A program made the translations under genes and the position numbers. A stretch of 64,000 nt of DNA from Circinella umbellata (taxonomy: Eukaryota > Mucoromycota > Mucoromycetes > Mucorales > Lichtheimiaceae): NCBI GenBank assembly GCA_025093555.1, contig JAIWNF010000002.1, positions 124,001 through 188,000 on the forward strand. Reading direction: 5' to 3'. The notes below the pieces were generated by a model that was not told the DNA's origin, made no database searches, and worked only from the letters and a program-made list of their open reading frames with translations. Shown in pieces: positions 28,213 through 40,652 of the stretch. Positions within the stretch are counted from its first letter, which is position 1. Every line of letters starts with the position of its first letter.

Positions 28213-28555
28213 CGTGTAAGAAGAAGTTTGCTATATAGTATATATAGAAAAAAAAAACTCCTTTAAAAAAGATAAAAGCAAAGCTTCATCACATTTGTCT
28301 TATTCGCCTCTTTTTTTTCGTTTTCTTCTTTCTGAACTGGCCATTTTTTTTTTATTTTACCCTTCCCTTAACAATAAAAGCAACAAGTAACAGCTTTATT
28401 ATTATTAATTATTATTATTATTGTTTCTATACAATAATTTCCAATCATAATAACCTCTTTAAATAATAATAACAATAATAATAACTAATACCCCAATTAC
28501 ATTTATATATATATATATATATATATATAATTATATATAATACTTTATAACGACA

Positions 28556-31500
28556 ATGGCGTCCCATAACAATTCATCGCCATTAGGAACACATTCGGAT
28601 CCTCGACATTTGTCAGCCATTTCAACTAGACACGATGCACTGCATAGTGAAGATCCAACACTTATTCCGACTCCTTCCGCTAATACACCTATTCCATCTG
28701 CTTTACATGATATAGAAGAGAAATCATCATTTTCTTCTCCTAATAATAACATGAATAATAATAATAATAATGATAATGTCAAGATTGATTTACGTGATCA
28801 CCTTACACCACATAATGATCCATCGAATGTATTTGCTTTTACATCCGATCAATTATCGGCTTTGATGGACCCTAAAAATTTACCTTTACTTCAAAGTTAT
28901 GGTGGTTTAAAAGGTGTTGCAAAAGGTTTACATGCTAATGTACAATCCGGTCTTGTACCCAATACAAAAATCCAACAACCTGTTACTTTAAATGAATGTA
29001 TGGCATTGGGTCGTAATGATCACTATGAAGATAATCTACCTCGACAAACAAGAGCTCGTTCCATGACAGTATTGAGTAATGCTACGGGTGCAACTAGACA
29101 AGAACCTACCAATGCTTTTCCACAACGTGTGAATGTTTTTGGTGCCAATATTTTGCCAGATGTCAAATCTAAAAGTATTTTCCAACTCATGTGGATGGCA
29201 TTTCAAGATAAAACATTGGTAAACCTAAGAACTAATTTTATCTTTTTTTTTATTATGCTGCAATGATTGCATGTTTTTTTATTTTTTATGCAATACTAAA
29301 TTTTGATATATATGAATATTTATAGATTCTTTTGACTGTGGCTGCTGTTGTTTCTTTAGGTGTTGGTTTATATGAAGACATTGCTGTTCCTGAATATGAT
29401 GCCATGGGTAATCGGATACCAGGTGTTAAATGGGTCGAAGGTGTTGCTATTATTGTTGCTGTATTACTTGTCGTTTTAGTTGGAAGTGTCAATGATTTTC
29501 AAAAAGAACGTCAATTCCGTAAACTTAATGCAAAAAAAGAAGATCGTGTCGTCAAGGTACAAAAAAAAAGAAAGGATTTTCCACCGCCCCCCCTTTTTTT
29601 TACTTATTATTCTTTTCATTCTTTTTACATATACATATAAAAATTCATATTTTCTTTCTTCTGCATCCCCATCAATCCACCCTGAAAAAAAAAGCCCTTG
29701 CTTTTTCCCCCCCTCCCCCCTTTTTTTTTCTGCGCCCTTTTACAATTTTTACTAATATTACGATCATCGACTTTTTTTGTTTCTTTTTATTCATGCTTAT
29801 ATAGGCGACACGTGAAGGTGTCATTGGTATGATCTCTGTTCGAGACGTTCAAGTAGGTGATGTCCTTCATCTTGAACCAGGAGATATTGTAACTACCGAT
29901 GGTATTTATATTGAAGGTCACAATGTCAAGTGTGATGAATCTGCCGCCACGGGTGAATCAGATGCTGTACGAAAACTAACTTGGGAAGCTTGTCAACGTC
30001 AACAACAACAACATAACTCTTCTGGCTCTGATTCTGATTTAAAGAAACCTGCTGCTCAAGAACACAGATCATCACCTGATCCATTTATTTTATCGGGAGC
30101 TAAAGTCCTTGAAGGTGTTTGTACCTATCTTGTTACTTGTGTTGGTACAAACTCTTACTATGGTCGTACCATGATGGCTTTACGTACTGAACCTGAAAGT
30201 ACACCTCTTCAAGAAAAATTAAATCATTTGGCCGAAATGATTGCCAAACTCGGTTCCGCTGCTGGTTTATTGATGCTTATTGTCTTGCTTATTCGCTATT
30301 TCGTTAGTTGGAAAGATGGTGTACCTGATCAGGCCACAGATATCGTTATGGATATTATGAAGATTCTTATTGTTGTCGTTACCATTGTTGTCGTCGCTGT
30401 TCCTGAAGGTTTACCATTAGCTGTGACTCTTGGTAAGAATTTTTTTTTTTGATACATTTCTTATCTTCTATTGTTCTTCATGCGCCTTAACACAAACTGA
30501 AAACTAATATTTTTTTTCTTTTCATGTAAAAACACAAAATAATAGCTCTCGCTTATGCAACTCAACGTATGCTTAAAGATAATAACTTGGTCCGTGTTTT
30601 AGCAGCATGTGAAACCATGGGTAATGCCACTACTGTATGTTCCGATAAAACCGGTACCTTGACTCAAAACAAGATGGCCGTTGTAGCTGGTACTTTGGGA
30701 TCTTCTTTCCGATTTCTTAAAGAGGCTCCTTCTGACCGTAATGATTTGACCGATATTACTGAAGTAGCTAGCAAAGCTCCTAGACAAGTTCTCAACATGT
30801 TAAATCAATCCATTGCCATCAATTCTACTGCTTTTGAAGGCAAAGATGAAAATGGTGAAGATGTCTTTGTGGGTAACAAGACTGAAACGGCTCTTTTGGC
30901 CTTTTCTCGCGATATCGGTTCCGATCATTATGATTCTATTCGTAACGCTTATCCAGTGCAACAAGCCTATCCATTCAGTTCAGAACGAAAAGCCATGGCT
31001 TCTGTAGTTCGTATTCCTCATCCCAATGATCCTAAACGTACTATTTATCGTGTCCATATAAAAGGTGCTTCTGAAATCTTACTGGAAAACTGTGATAAGA
31101 TTGTTACTTTGCAACAAGGCAATTATAAGAATGCTAGTCATGATTATGATGTCAAGACTCGTGAATTGACTCAAGAAGATTATACTCGTCTTGAGCGTAT
31201 TATTCAAAGTTATGCTTCTCGTAGTTTACGTACCATTGCTATTGGTTATCGTGATTTCGAACAATGGCCCCCTGCTTCTGCTCCTGGTACATTGCCTGAT
31301 GCTGAAAGTCCAGAAGGCGACGTACCTTATAATGACCTTGTTCATGATAAGGGTGTGACTCTTTTGGGTATTGTCGGTATTGAAGATCCATTGCGTCCTG
31401 GTGTCAAGGAAGCCGTCAAAGATTGTCAAAGTGCTGGTGTTCTTGTTCGTATGGTTACGGGTGATAATCTTACCACTGCCAAAGCCATTGCCAAACAATG

Positions 31501-32778
31501 TGGTATCTATACCACAGGAGGTGTTGTCATGGAAGGTCCTACATTCCGTAACTTATCCACTGCTGAGATGGATGCCATCTTACCCCGTTTACAAGTTCTT
31601 GCTCGTTCCAGTCCAGAAGATAAACGTATTTTAGTATCTCGTCTTCGTGATCTTGGTGATATTGTCGCTGTTACTGGTGATGGTACCAATGACGGTCCGG
31701 CACTTAAGGGTGCCGATGTTGGTTTCTCTATGGGTATTGCTGGTACTGAAGTAGCTAAAGAAGCCTCCAGTATAATTTTGATGGATGACAACTTTTCAAG
31801 TATTGTAAAAGCCATCAGTTGGGGTCGTTGTGTCAATGATGCTGTCAAAAAATTCTTGCAATTCCAACTTACTGTCAACATTACTGCCGTTTTTACTACC
31901 TTTATGTCTGCTGTCATTAGTGAACATCAAAAGTCCGTCTTGACCGCTGTTCAACTTTTATGGGTCAATTTGATCATGGATACATTTGCTGCTTTGGCTT
32001 TGGCTACTGATCCTCCCACTCAAGAACTTTTGGAACGTGCACCTGAAGCTCGATCGGCTCCTTTGATTACTTTCAAGATGTGGAAGATGATTATTGGTCA
32101 GGCCATTTTCCAAATTGTTGTAACGGTTGTATTATTATATAGCGACGTACTTGAATATGAACCTGAAAGTCCCGTTTTACAAACTGTCGTCTTTAATACT
32201 TTTGTCTTTTGTCAAATCTTTAACGAAATCAAGTAAGTTTTTTTATTTTTTTATTTTTAAATGTTTCAATTCTACTTTATTCTTTACTAATAATTAATCC
32301 ATTGACTATGAATAGCTGTCGACGTATTGATAACAACTTAAATGTCTTCACCAATATTTTTGCCAACAAGTTCTTTTTGATTATCTTTGTGATTTGTGTC
32401 GCTGGTCAAGCCCTTATTGTTCAATTTGGTGGTGCTGCATTCCAAGTTGTTCCTCTCGATGGTATTCATTGGGCTATTTCCGTTCTCGTAGGTCTCCTTG
32501 CTTTGCCTATTGGTGTTGTGGTTCGTCTTATTCCCGATAATGTATTTGCCTTTGTTTTATTCAAATCCACTGCTCGTGAACGTTATCTCGGTCACACTCA
32601 AAAGGTTCCATCCCTGTATATGGCTGGTAATGAACGATTATCATGGAGTAACCATGACAATGGTATGCAATCTGTGAAGCGTAGTATTTCAATTACTGGT
32701 GAGCATACTCAATACTCATCAAAACAAGGAGGAGTTGCAGCATCTTACACATCAAGATCATTCCATAGCAACAATTAA
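28556..32778 (+). CDS. PMC1: P-type Ca2+-transporting ATPase, PMC1/PMCA type
   Basis: P2B-type pump that drives Ca2+ out of the cytosol; fungal members usually sit in the vacuole membrane. Five exons join in frame to 1223 aa: 28556-29218, 29326-29556, 29805-30432, 30546-32232 and 32316-32778. A long Ser/Thr/Asn-rich cytosolic N-terminus precedes the first membrane helix (ILLTVAAVVSLGVGLYED, about residue 222). Helix 4 carries VVAVPEGLPLAVTLA. Asp541 in CSDKTGTLTQN is the phosphorylated aspartate. The nucleotide site KGASEILLENC, MVTGDN and the hinge VTGDGTNDGPAL (about 883-894) follow. Helix 6 shows QLLWVNLIMDTFAALALATD, the Ca2+-binding segment of this family, and FNTFVFCQIFNEIN lies just before the last intron. 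Length and order match yeast Pmc1 (1173 aa). The start at 28556 is the first Met; the N-terminus before about residue 90 is not conserved. Confidence 0.95.
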
Positions 32779-33788
32779 GGAGTCGAATAAAAAAAGGATC
32801 ACAAAAGAGTGTCGATAGATGATAGAACTTAAATCAAAAACTTTTTTTTCTCACCCTCTATCCTCTTCTTCTCTTCCACCCCCAAAAGAAAACTTCTCCT
32901 ATCTATCATGATTTTCTCCTTATTTTTCTTTTCCTATAGTTTAATCCCTCTTTTCAAGTTCCTTTTCCTCAGGAAAGAGCGTTACCGTTCTCTATTGCAT
33001 ACCATTTCTTTTTTTTTTCCCTATTGTGCCCCATCGGCATAACTTCTTTTTTTAATACCTTTTTTCTTATTTTATTATTATTCATATATCCCTTTTTTCT
33101 ACTCTTTTTCTTTCTTTCTTTTCTTTTGTCATTTCGCCGCCTCCCCTCTTTTATTTTTCGGCCTTTTTTTTTCCCCACCGAAAATATGTATAGTGCTCTT
33201 TTTCTTTATATTTTTTTTACCTTTGTAAAGTTGAAAAAAAACTTTCAGTTATACCACACTTTGCATTTTTAATCCATTAAAAACATAACTTTTTCATCTA
33301 CATCTTCCCCTGCCCCCCCTACCTTACTTTTTTGAGGTAGATTAAATTTATTTTATTTTTATATCTTTCTCTCTCTCTATTTTTATTATTCTCTTTTTTT
33401 TTTTCTTTTTTTCTAAATAGGCATATATAAACTTATTATACATCTTTTTTTTTGTTTTCCCTTTTTCTCATTAAAAATTACTTTTTATAATCATATAAAG
33501 TTTAAATAGCTAGTAGGATGATGATAATAGTAAAATTGAAGATGAGAGATTATTAAGAATTATATTATGTTATATTATATTAAAAAATATATATACGTAT
33601 CTCACCTTGATCTTTGAGTTGCCCTTTCACTTTTTATCTGAATGTGTGTGTGTGTGTGTGTGTACTACCTAAACCCTTATAGGTTCGGAATGTTCATTTG
33701 TCTGGTCTCCGCTTTTCTCAGCAGAAAGTAAGAAAAAATTTTTTTTTTTTTTGTTGGTGCTTTGGAATCCTTCTTTTCACTTCACGTC
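32779..33788. other. Intergenic region, Ca2+-ATPase to eEF1B
   Basis: One kilobase between two genes on the same strand. It is strongly pyrimidine-rich (T and CT runs at about 32830-33130 and 33361-33470), with a TG microsatellite at 33643-33662. The run of C/T before the eEF1B start fits the promoter of a highly expressed fungal translation gene. No gene seen. Confidence 0.6.
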
Positions 33789-34757
33789 ATGTCCGTTACT
33801 CTTGAACTTCCTTTGGCTCTCCACATTCTCGAAGGCTATCTTGCCGAGAACAAATATGTTGAATCGTATGTAACTCAATTTTTTTTTATAATTAGAATAC
33901 ATATTTTAAGAAACTTAAATAAGCCACAACCTAAGAAAAAAAAAAAACCAGAACTCCATTAACGCGTGTTTATTAACCCTCTATCTTTTTTTTTTCTTCT
34001 TTAGAGCTGAAGCTGATGCTGCCATTGCTAAGGCTCTCGGTGCTGCTCCCTCTGCCGAATTTGCTGCTGTCAGCAAATGGTACGCCGAAGTAAACAAGTA
34101 AGTTTTTTTTTTCAATTATTGTTGGCATTCACCAAAAAAAAAAAAAAGAATAATCGAGAGGGGAGAATCAAGGGTCTGTTTTCGATTTTAGAAACAAAAA
34201 AAAAATAACTTATAAAATTAATTATTTATTCGTTATCAATAAAGGGAAGCTGCCCCTGCTGCCGCTGCTGCTGAAGAAGAAGATGATGATATCGATCTCT
34301 TCGGTTCCGATGATGAAGAAGTTGATGAAGAAGCCGAAAAGATCAAGGCTCAACGTCTTGCTGAATATCAAGCCAAGAAGGCTGCTAAGCCCAAGACCAT
34401 TGCCAAGACTACCGTCACTTTGGATGTTAAGCCTTGGGATGATGAAACTGATATTGATGCCATGACTAAAGCTGTCAAGGAAATCAAGATGGACGGTTTG
34501 TTGTGGGGTGGTCACCAACACGTTCCCGTTGGTTTCGGTATCAAGAAGCTCCAAATCAACTGTGTCGTTGAAGATGACAAGGTAACGTTTTTTTCTTTTC
34601 TGTTATGTTTTTGAGAGAGAAATTTTGTTATTTTGATTATTAACTATTTCTAAAATGATCACTTATATAGGTTGCTTTGGATGATTTGGCTGATGCTATC
34701 CAAGAACTCGAAGACTACGTTCAATCCGTTGACGTTGCTGCTATGCAAAAGATCTAA
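33789..34757 (+). CDS. EFB1: Translation elongation factor 1-beta (eEF1B GEF subunit)
   Basis: Guanine-nucleotide exchange factor that reloads eEF1A with GTP during elongation. Four exons join in frame to 197 aa: 33789-33865, 34005-34097, 34245-34581 and 34671-34757. The N-terminal GST-C-like part ([17 protein letters not shown], then [10 protein letters not shown] and KWYAEVNK) is followed by an Ala-rich and acidic linker ([20 protein letters not shown]). The C-terminal exchange domain carries [15 protein letters not shown], then [32 protein letters not shown] and ending VDVAAMQKI. The C-terminus sits in the eEF1A pocket in known structures. Codons end mostly in C or G in the conserved parts, as in highly expressed genes. 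Length is that of the family (yeast 206 aa). Confidence 0.97.
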
Positions 34758-36660
34758 GCAATTTTTTTCTGTCTTTTTTTTTAAATATTAAAAAAAAAAT
34801 TCATTCATCTTTTTTTTTCAGCATTCTATTTTTGATTTGGGGGTTTTTTTTTTATTTATTCTAAGTAATAACAAACGGATCTTTGAGAATGGAAAAAGGG
34901 GGAACAAAAACGGTTGGATTATAATGTTGTTCCTTTTGATTGTCATTTATTGGATGGACGGGAAAAAAAAAAGATCGAGTACATCTTCTTTAACATAAAA
35001 TTTTACGTCTCGTGGGTCTAAATGGAACAACATACTTTTTTTAAATAAGCAAAAGTAATTTTTTTAATCTACATGGATATATATAATTCTGGATTTAGAG
35101 TATCACCACTAATTTAACTAGTTTTCAATAGTGATAAATGATAACATTGAATAATCTCACTTTATTCTATAACATTGTATTATGACTTGAATCTATACTT
35201 TTACATTATTCATGATTAATCACTTATCTTATGGCCATTCAAGCAAATGTCACCCCATTTTTATTTGAAAATATGTCATGTTCAATTAAACCCGGAAGAA
35301 ACCTTCAATTATATTGTTCTTGACACAGAATAGTATTATGCTTAATAGGTTGGGGTTCAGTGGCATGATTTCAAAAACATATTTATAATCACAGTGTATG
35401 CTGGATTCGCGCGTCTTAATATTTACATTCCTATCTCCCTTTATTATCTCATACGCTTTTACGATCATGCTTTTCCAGAATAAATTAACTGAGTTGCTAC
35501 TATGTATAGGTAATAGATTGATCTACGTAGAGTCCAGCGTCTTATAGTTTTAATATGTTTTTTATCAATAAAGCGACTGATTGATTTATATATCCATAAA
35601 TAGATAACCCACTTACTGTATTCAAAATGTAGCTAATATATCTGTCCTTTTCTCTCTAAAGTATTATACTGAGTTGCTTTTATAGTTATTATATAAAGAA
35701 AATAAAAAATAAACCGCAAGTTTCTTAATCAAGCCTGTTTAGCAAGATAAATGGGTACTGTTAATGTCAGGAAGATTAGCTAAGGACCCTGTACCCTGGA
35801 ATTAGAAACCAGCGAGAAAAAAAAATCGCAGAGGAAGAGCTACCTGTCATAAATATAATGAAATTCTCAACTCTGCTCCATTACTATCATCCGTTTTTAT
35901 AATAATAAGCCAAAAAAAAAAATCAATCTGCGTATTTGTGTACTCGTTCCATAAATCAAACAATGCTTTGTAAGATTTTTTTTTTTTTGTTTCGAATGAT
36001 AATTCTTTGATAACTATTATGAGATCATAACTCACAGATAATGTTTTCAAGAGTCTAGTGCTGTTGTGAGAAATCAACAATATATCCTATCCTATTCAGG
36101 TTTTACCCGATTAGAATTCACAAATTATCGACGACAGACATGTATGAGAATTTTCTTTTTTTTTAAAAAAAAAAAAATTAGCCGGCTATTTCGACAGCAG
36201 CGAAAAAAAAAAAAAGTTATATATTCTTTTGCCCAGGGTTGGTTTATCTAAAACCATAAACTATTCTATAAAAAGTTTTCCCTTCGACAAGTGAGTCATA
36301 GTATATATTTATAAAAGTTTTCAAAAAAGAAATAAAACATGAAACTAGATGCAGATGGAGAAGGAGCAATTGCTTTTATATAAAAGACCATCCTTCTTTT
36401 TTTTAAAAAAAAAAAAAGATTCACAAGATGTAAACAAAAAAGTTTTTTACTGATTTTTTTATTGTTATCTTTTTTTTTAATAAAGCCGTCGTTATGTTTA
36501 TTTAAGTCGTTGTCATGGTATTTTTTGTACAAAAGGATAACATTTATTTAAAGATGATGGTAAGAAGAAAAAAAATAATTAAATTATTTTATGGATGAAG
36601 GAAAGGAATTATAATAAAAAAAAATATTTTTAAAAAAATAGAAAAAAGTCAAAAGAGAAA

Positions 36661-36786
36661 CACCGCTTACGCCCCCGAAGGTGCTGGGCCAAAGAGAACA
36701 TCTTTGAATTGACGCCTTGTGGAATCGAAGCTGTGACCTCTCACTTGTTATCTTCGAACTTACCCACTGCGCCAAAGCTCTACTTT
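36661..36786 (-). other. tRNA-like / SINE-like element
   Basis: On the minus strand, GAGCTTTGGCGCAGTGGGTA resembles the start of a tRNA with its A box, and about 40 nt later GGTCACAGCTTCGATTCC resembles a B box (consensus GGTTCGANTCC). However, the arms do not pair properly, no anticodon loop is clear, and the acceptor ends do not match. A GC-richer tail (GGCCCAGCACCTTCGGGGGC) follows. This fits a decayed tRNA or the head of a tRNA-derived SINE, not a working tRNA gene. Confidence 0.3.
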
Positions 36787-38875
36787 TCTTGCTATTGGAA
36801 ATCATGACTTAAGCCCAGTTCAATTAGCGTCGGGAAAACAAATTGACTTTGAATGTTTTGTGCACTCCGTTGCCGATCCTACTCTCGGTTTTCTTGATCC
36901 ACCTCACCTAATAATTAATTGATGCTCTTATTAAATTGTCGCAATCCAGAACTCTGCCGCTTCTTGATGAGCCCATACTTCCCGAATTATGTAAATTCTT
37001 CGTCTTATCTTAATTTAGTATAACTTAGAAATATCTCTCATATCCCCATAGTATGGTTAAATAAAAAAAAAAGCACGGAATTACCTCTCCTACAAAAAAA
37101 ACTGTCTAGTTCTAGTGTAAAAAAACACATGATATTACTTGGTAACTTATTTTTTTTAAAGAGAATAAATGTATAAAGCTAAATGTTACATATTTAATGG
37201 TAAGTAGAAGAAAAAAAATTCAATAACGAGTCTTTTATTTTTTAATAACCTCTCCCTCCCCCACCCTTTTTTTATACATGAACATGATGTTGTGTATTAA
37301 TAAATATAAATTATTAAGCTATTTTGATTATAATTATATAAAATATAATATAGTTATAATGTTGGGCTTTCTTTTTTACAATATGTATATTGTTGACAAA
37401 CTGGTGAATTATGGAGAGTAAAAAGTTTTTGCAGCAGAAAATTTATACATCACTTTTCGCCTGTACCACAGCTACAAAATTCCTAATTAGATTTTATTTC
37501 GAAAAAAGTATTAGGGCGCTATAATTTTCTTCATGTTTACTATATTATCCAGTACGTAGAAATAATAATACTTATCAGATTTTGCGATTATTATTATTAA
37601 TAAAGCTCTTTTATTTATCTATTAATTATCAAGAACTCGTGAAATTATCGTTTTATTGAGAGCTTGTGGAGGATCTTGCAATCGCTCTTCTTTCAAGTAC
37701 TAATTCATTGTTCATGTACCTATGGATTGCTCTATTCGGAAAGTTTAGTAATAAGCTCTTTTTAAACCACTTCCCATAATTAGTTCTTTATGAATAATGA
37801 ACTGGTTTATAATGAATGATTTTTAAAAAGGGAATTATTTTTTGACTTCTTTGATTAGATTCATAGACATTATTTATTATTAATAGTGCGTATCACATTC
37901 ATCAAGCATTGGAATCGGGTATATAATAGTGAAAATAGACTGGAATTGAAGATGTTTTACAAGCGTGCCATTTTCTTTTCAACACGCACAACATATATTA
38001 TTCATGCTAATATAACCTCCCCTACTAAAAAAACTTTCTACGTACGTATTTCATTTTTATTAGTATAGTTTATATAGCAAGTCCTATTCACTAGGTACAT
38101 ATTTTTTTTTTATTTATTTTTCAAAATTATTATATAATAATGCAGATTAAAAATAAAAAAAAACAATGTTACGGAACGAGACGGACCGAAAAAATTTTAA
38201 GTTACATACGTATTTTTTATTTATTTATTCGTTTTATTGATCGCCATACTACTCATTTCCCTTCTTCTTGATCCAACCCTCCCTTCTCTACTATTCTTGT
38301 TCTTTCTTATTCTATTAGTAATTATAAACTGACCATTTAAAAATTGGTGACTACACATTTTACACATATTTATAGAATATTTATATCAAGTACTGCCTAC
38401 TGTAACAGTTTTTCAAATAATGTGACCGGTTGCAGTATAACTAAAGCTTTACAATTACCATGCATCATTTTATTTTAAGATGCATATTTTGGTTTACATT
38501 TATGGCTAATGTTATAATTCTGTCGAATAGAGATAAAAGTAGAAAATTAGATTCTTACTTTTATACTCAGATATTGTATATGGATGAAGATAGCCGTAAA
38601 TGAATATATGCCAAAGTAGTCATTTCCATTTACATAGATTGCTTGTATAAACATTGGATATTTACCTGTGAACAACTATGAGCTCAATCAAGTCATGTGT
38701 TATTGTTTTGATCAACATGCTGAACTTAATTTTTGCATGAATAATATGTTGTCCAGAACATATAATTTATTGTTATAGGTAACAGTTTATATTACCCGTC
38801 AGAAAAATATAATGATAGTAAAAACAAAAATATCACACTATCACCAAAAAAACTTTTCGGTTAATTTGTATTATT

Positions 38876-38901
38876 AAGGTTACCATGCTACCGGTAACCT
38901 T
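38876..38901. promoter_or_regulatory. 9-bp inverted repeat upstream of GDPD gene
   Basis: AAGGTTACC, an 8-nt spacer, then GGTAACCTT: a perfect 9-bp inverted repeat about 270 bp before the start codon of the phosphodiesterase gene. It is suited to binding a dimeric factor or to forming a small hairpin. No factor is identified. Confidence 0.35.
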
Positions 38902-39171
38902 TCAGTCCGTTTTTTCGGAGAGACCATTAAATCGCTCCATTCCTTCCATGTGATTGGGTTTCAGGCTCGTTAGAAATGAATTTTTCGAATAACCCGTTTT
39001 AGCGTTGATTTTACCTGTTTCTGTACCTTGTTTCGAGAGGAGAAAATAAATAGAATAAAGGCTATTCCATATTTAAATCCAGTCCCTAAAAAATGCTTTA
39101 TTTTTCTCTTTTCTCTTTTCATTTGTTTTCCGTTTTTCTTTCTTTATATATATATTTCAGATAACTAAAAT

Positions 39172-39876
39172 ATGACTAAATATTCCGCTGCACCAAGTAA
39201 GTGAAAAACAAAGATGCCATTTTTCACGAGAAAAAGTAAAAAAAAAAAAAAAAAAAAAAAACAATAAGAGAAATATCTAAAATTTACTTTTCTTTATCCA
39301 TTTTGATATAAAATAACTAATTAAAAAAAAAAAAGATTCACCCCAAATTATTGCCCATCGTGGTTTTTCAGGGCAACACCCTGAGAATACTATGATATCT
39401 TATGAAAAGGCTGTCGAAGCCAATGCAAGTGCTTTAGAAGGAGGTAGATCAATACTTAAAATAATTTAGGCGCGATGGTTACTGTAATATACGCCTGCAA
39501 TTGTAATTCAAAAATGCATACTTAAAATATGTAAATATTTTTAATAGATCTGCGATTAACAAAAGATGGTGAAATCATCATGATGCATGATATGAAGTTA
39601 GATCGTACAACCACAGGCACTGGAAAAGTTGGAGACGTAAATTACCATGGATATATAGATGGTCTTGTTACAAAAACCGAACCTCCTCATACTATACCCC
39701 TCTTCAGAGATGTAGTAAAACTTATGCTACGTCAAGATGTTATTGACAAAAAAATGTACTTTGTTGTCGATATTAAGGTAACGTGCTATGATATAATATA
39801 AAGAGTTGGAATGAAGAGTTTTTCCATTATCAAGTAGTATTAAGCATATAACGGATAGCTAATATATTTATATACT

Positions 39877-39907
<31 letters not shown>

Positions 39908-40467
39908 TGAATATAATCATTTGATAGTTTGATAACCCAATTGAAATTATGGATAAAGTGCATAAGTTGCTTAAAACAGAATTTGGTGACCACATGGATA
40001 CCCTCGCGCGCCAATTGGTGATTGGCATATGGCACGTTGATTTTTTGCCCATGGCTCAAAGTATCGGTTTCCCCATATGCTTTATCGGACTTTCGCTTGC
40101 CGCAGCTCGTAAACATTTCCTGCATACCGCTGATTATCTAAGCATGCCATTTGCTGCACTTGCAGATTCTGATGGTAAGGCATTTATAGAAGAGGCCCAT
40201 GCACTCAACAAGCGTGTGTTGACTTGGACAATCAACGATGTGGAGCAAATGCATCAGTGTCTGGCAATGGGCGTAGATGCCGTAGTGGGTGACCATGTGG
40301 AACTTATGATCAAGCAATTATGGGACACACCTAACGCAATGTCACCTGAAGAATACTCCAAGTATATTGAATCCGCAACTTATTTAGACTCAACCCGTCG
40401 TAGAATGTACCTTTATCTCATTAAAAATGTAATGCACTACGGTAGCCGTGGTTATATTGGGATGTAA
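39172..40467 (+). CDS. PGC1: Glycerophosphodiester phosphodiesterase, PGC1-like
   Basis: Hydrolase of the GDPD TIM-barrel family. The nearest known type is yeast Pgc1, a phosphatidylglycerol-specific phospholipase C that limits PG levels. Four exons join in frame to 300 aa: 39172-39196, 39336-39443, 39548-39777 and 39928-40467. The catalytic signature is intact: His16-Arg17 in IIAHRGFSGQHPENT, Glu43 and Asp45 in ALEGDLRLTKDG, and His58 in MMHD. The middle part FVVDIKFDNPIEIM matches the Pgc1 pattern LMLDIKFTNEKIIM, and the end shows VLTWTINDVEQM and MGVDAVVGDHVEL. There is no signal peptide. It faces the b561 gene tail to tail, with 185 bp between stops. PG specificity is inferred only. Confidence 0.9.
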
Positions 40468-40652
40468 AAATATTACAGTAACAAGAAACAAAAAAAAATA
40501 AAGTAAAATAGTAAATAGTATATAATGTTATTATAGTAGTAAATAACCTATTTAAAAAAAACGACAATTAAAACAAATGAAACGGAGAAAAAAAAAAGAG
40601 AATAAAATCATAATATGTAACAAAAATGTATCCAAAAGAAAGAAAGGAAAAT

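Larger units (their letters stand above)
25630..28555. other. Intergenic region between divergent genes
   Basis: About 2.9 kb shared upstream region of the myosin light chain (-) and the Ca2+-ATPase (+). It contains triplet repeats, purine runs next to the light-chain start (about 25650-25710), a GACT tetranucleotide run near 27191-27213, and strongly pyrimidine-rich DNA from about 27760 to 28380, typical of a fungal promoter and 5' UTR. TA and TG microsatellites lie at 28174-28212 and 28503-28529, just before the ATPase start. No coding region is supported. Confidence 0.6.
34758..39171. other. Intergenic desert
   Basis: About 4.4 kb with no intact gene. The first 250 bp is T-rich and likely the eEF1B 3' UTR. 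Two nearly identical T8-9/A13 mirror runs lie at 36156-36177 and 36397-36417, and a tRNA-like element at 36661-36786. The DNA from 36800 to 36990 is less AT-rich than its surroundings but has no open frame. A palindrome lies at 38876-38901. A pyrimidine tract ending in TTTCAG lies just before the next start codon, so a 5' UTR intron is possible there. Confidence 0.6.

Noticed and set aside
31507..31917. 136-aa minus-strand frame
   Set aside because: It lies wholly opposite the conserved hinge and membrane region of the Ca2+-ATPase.
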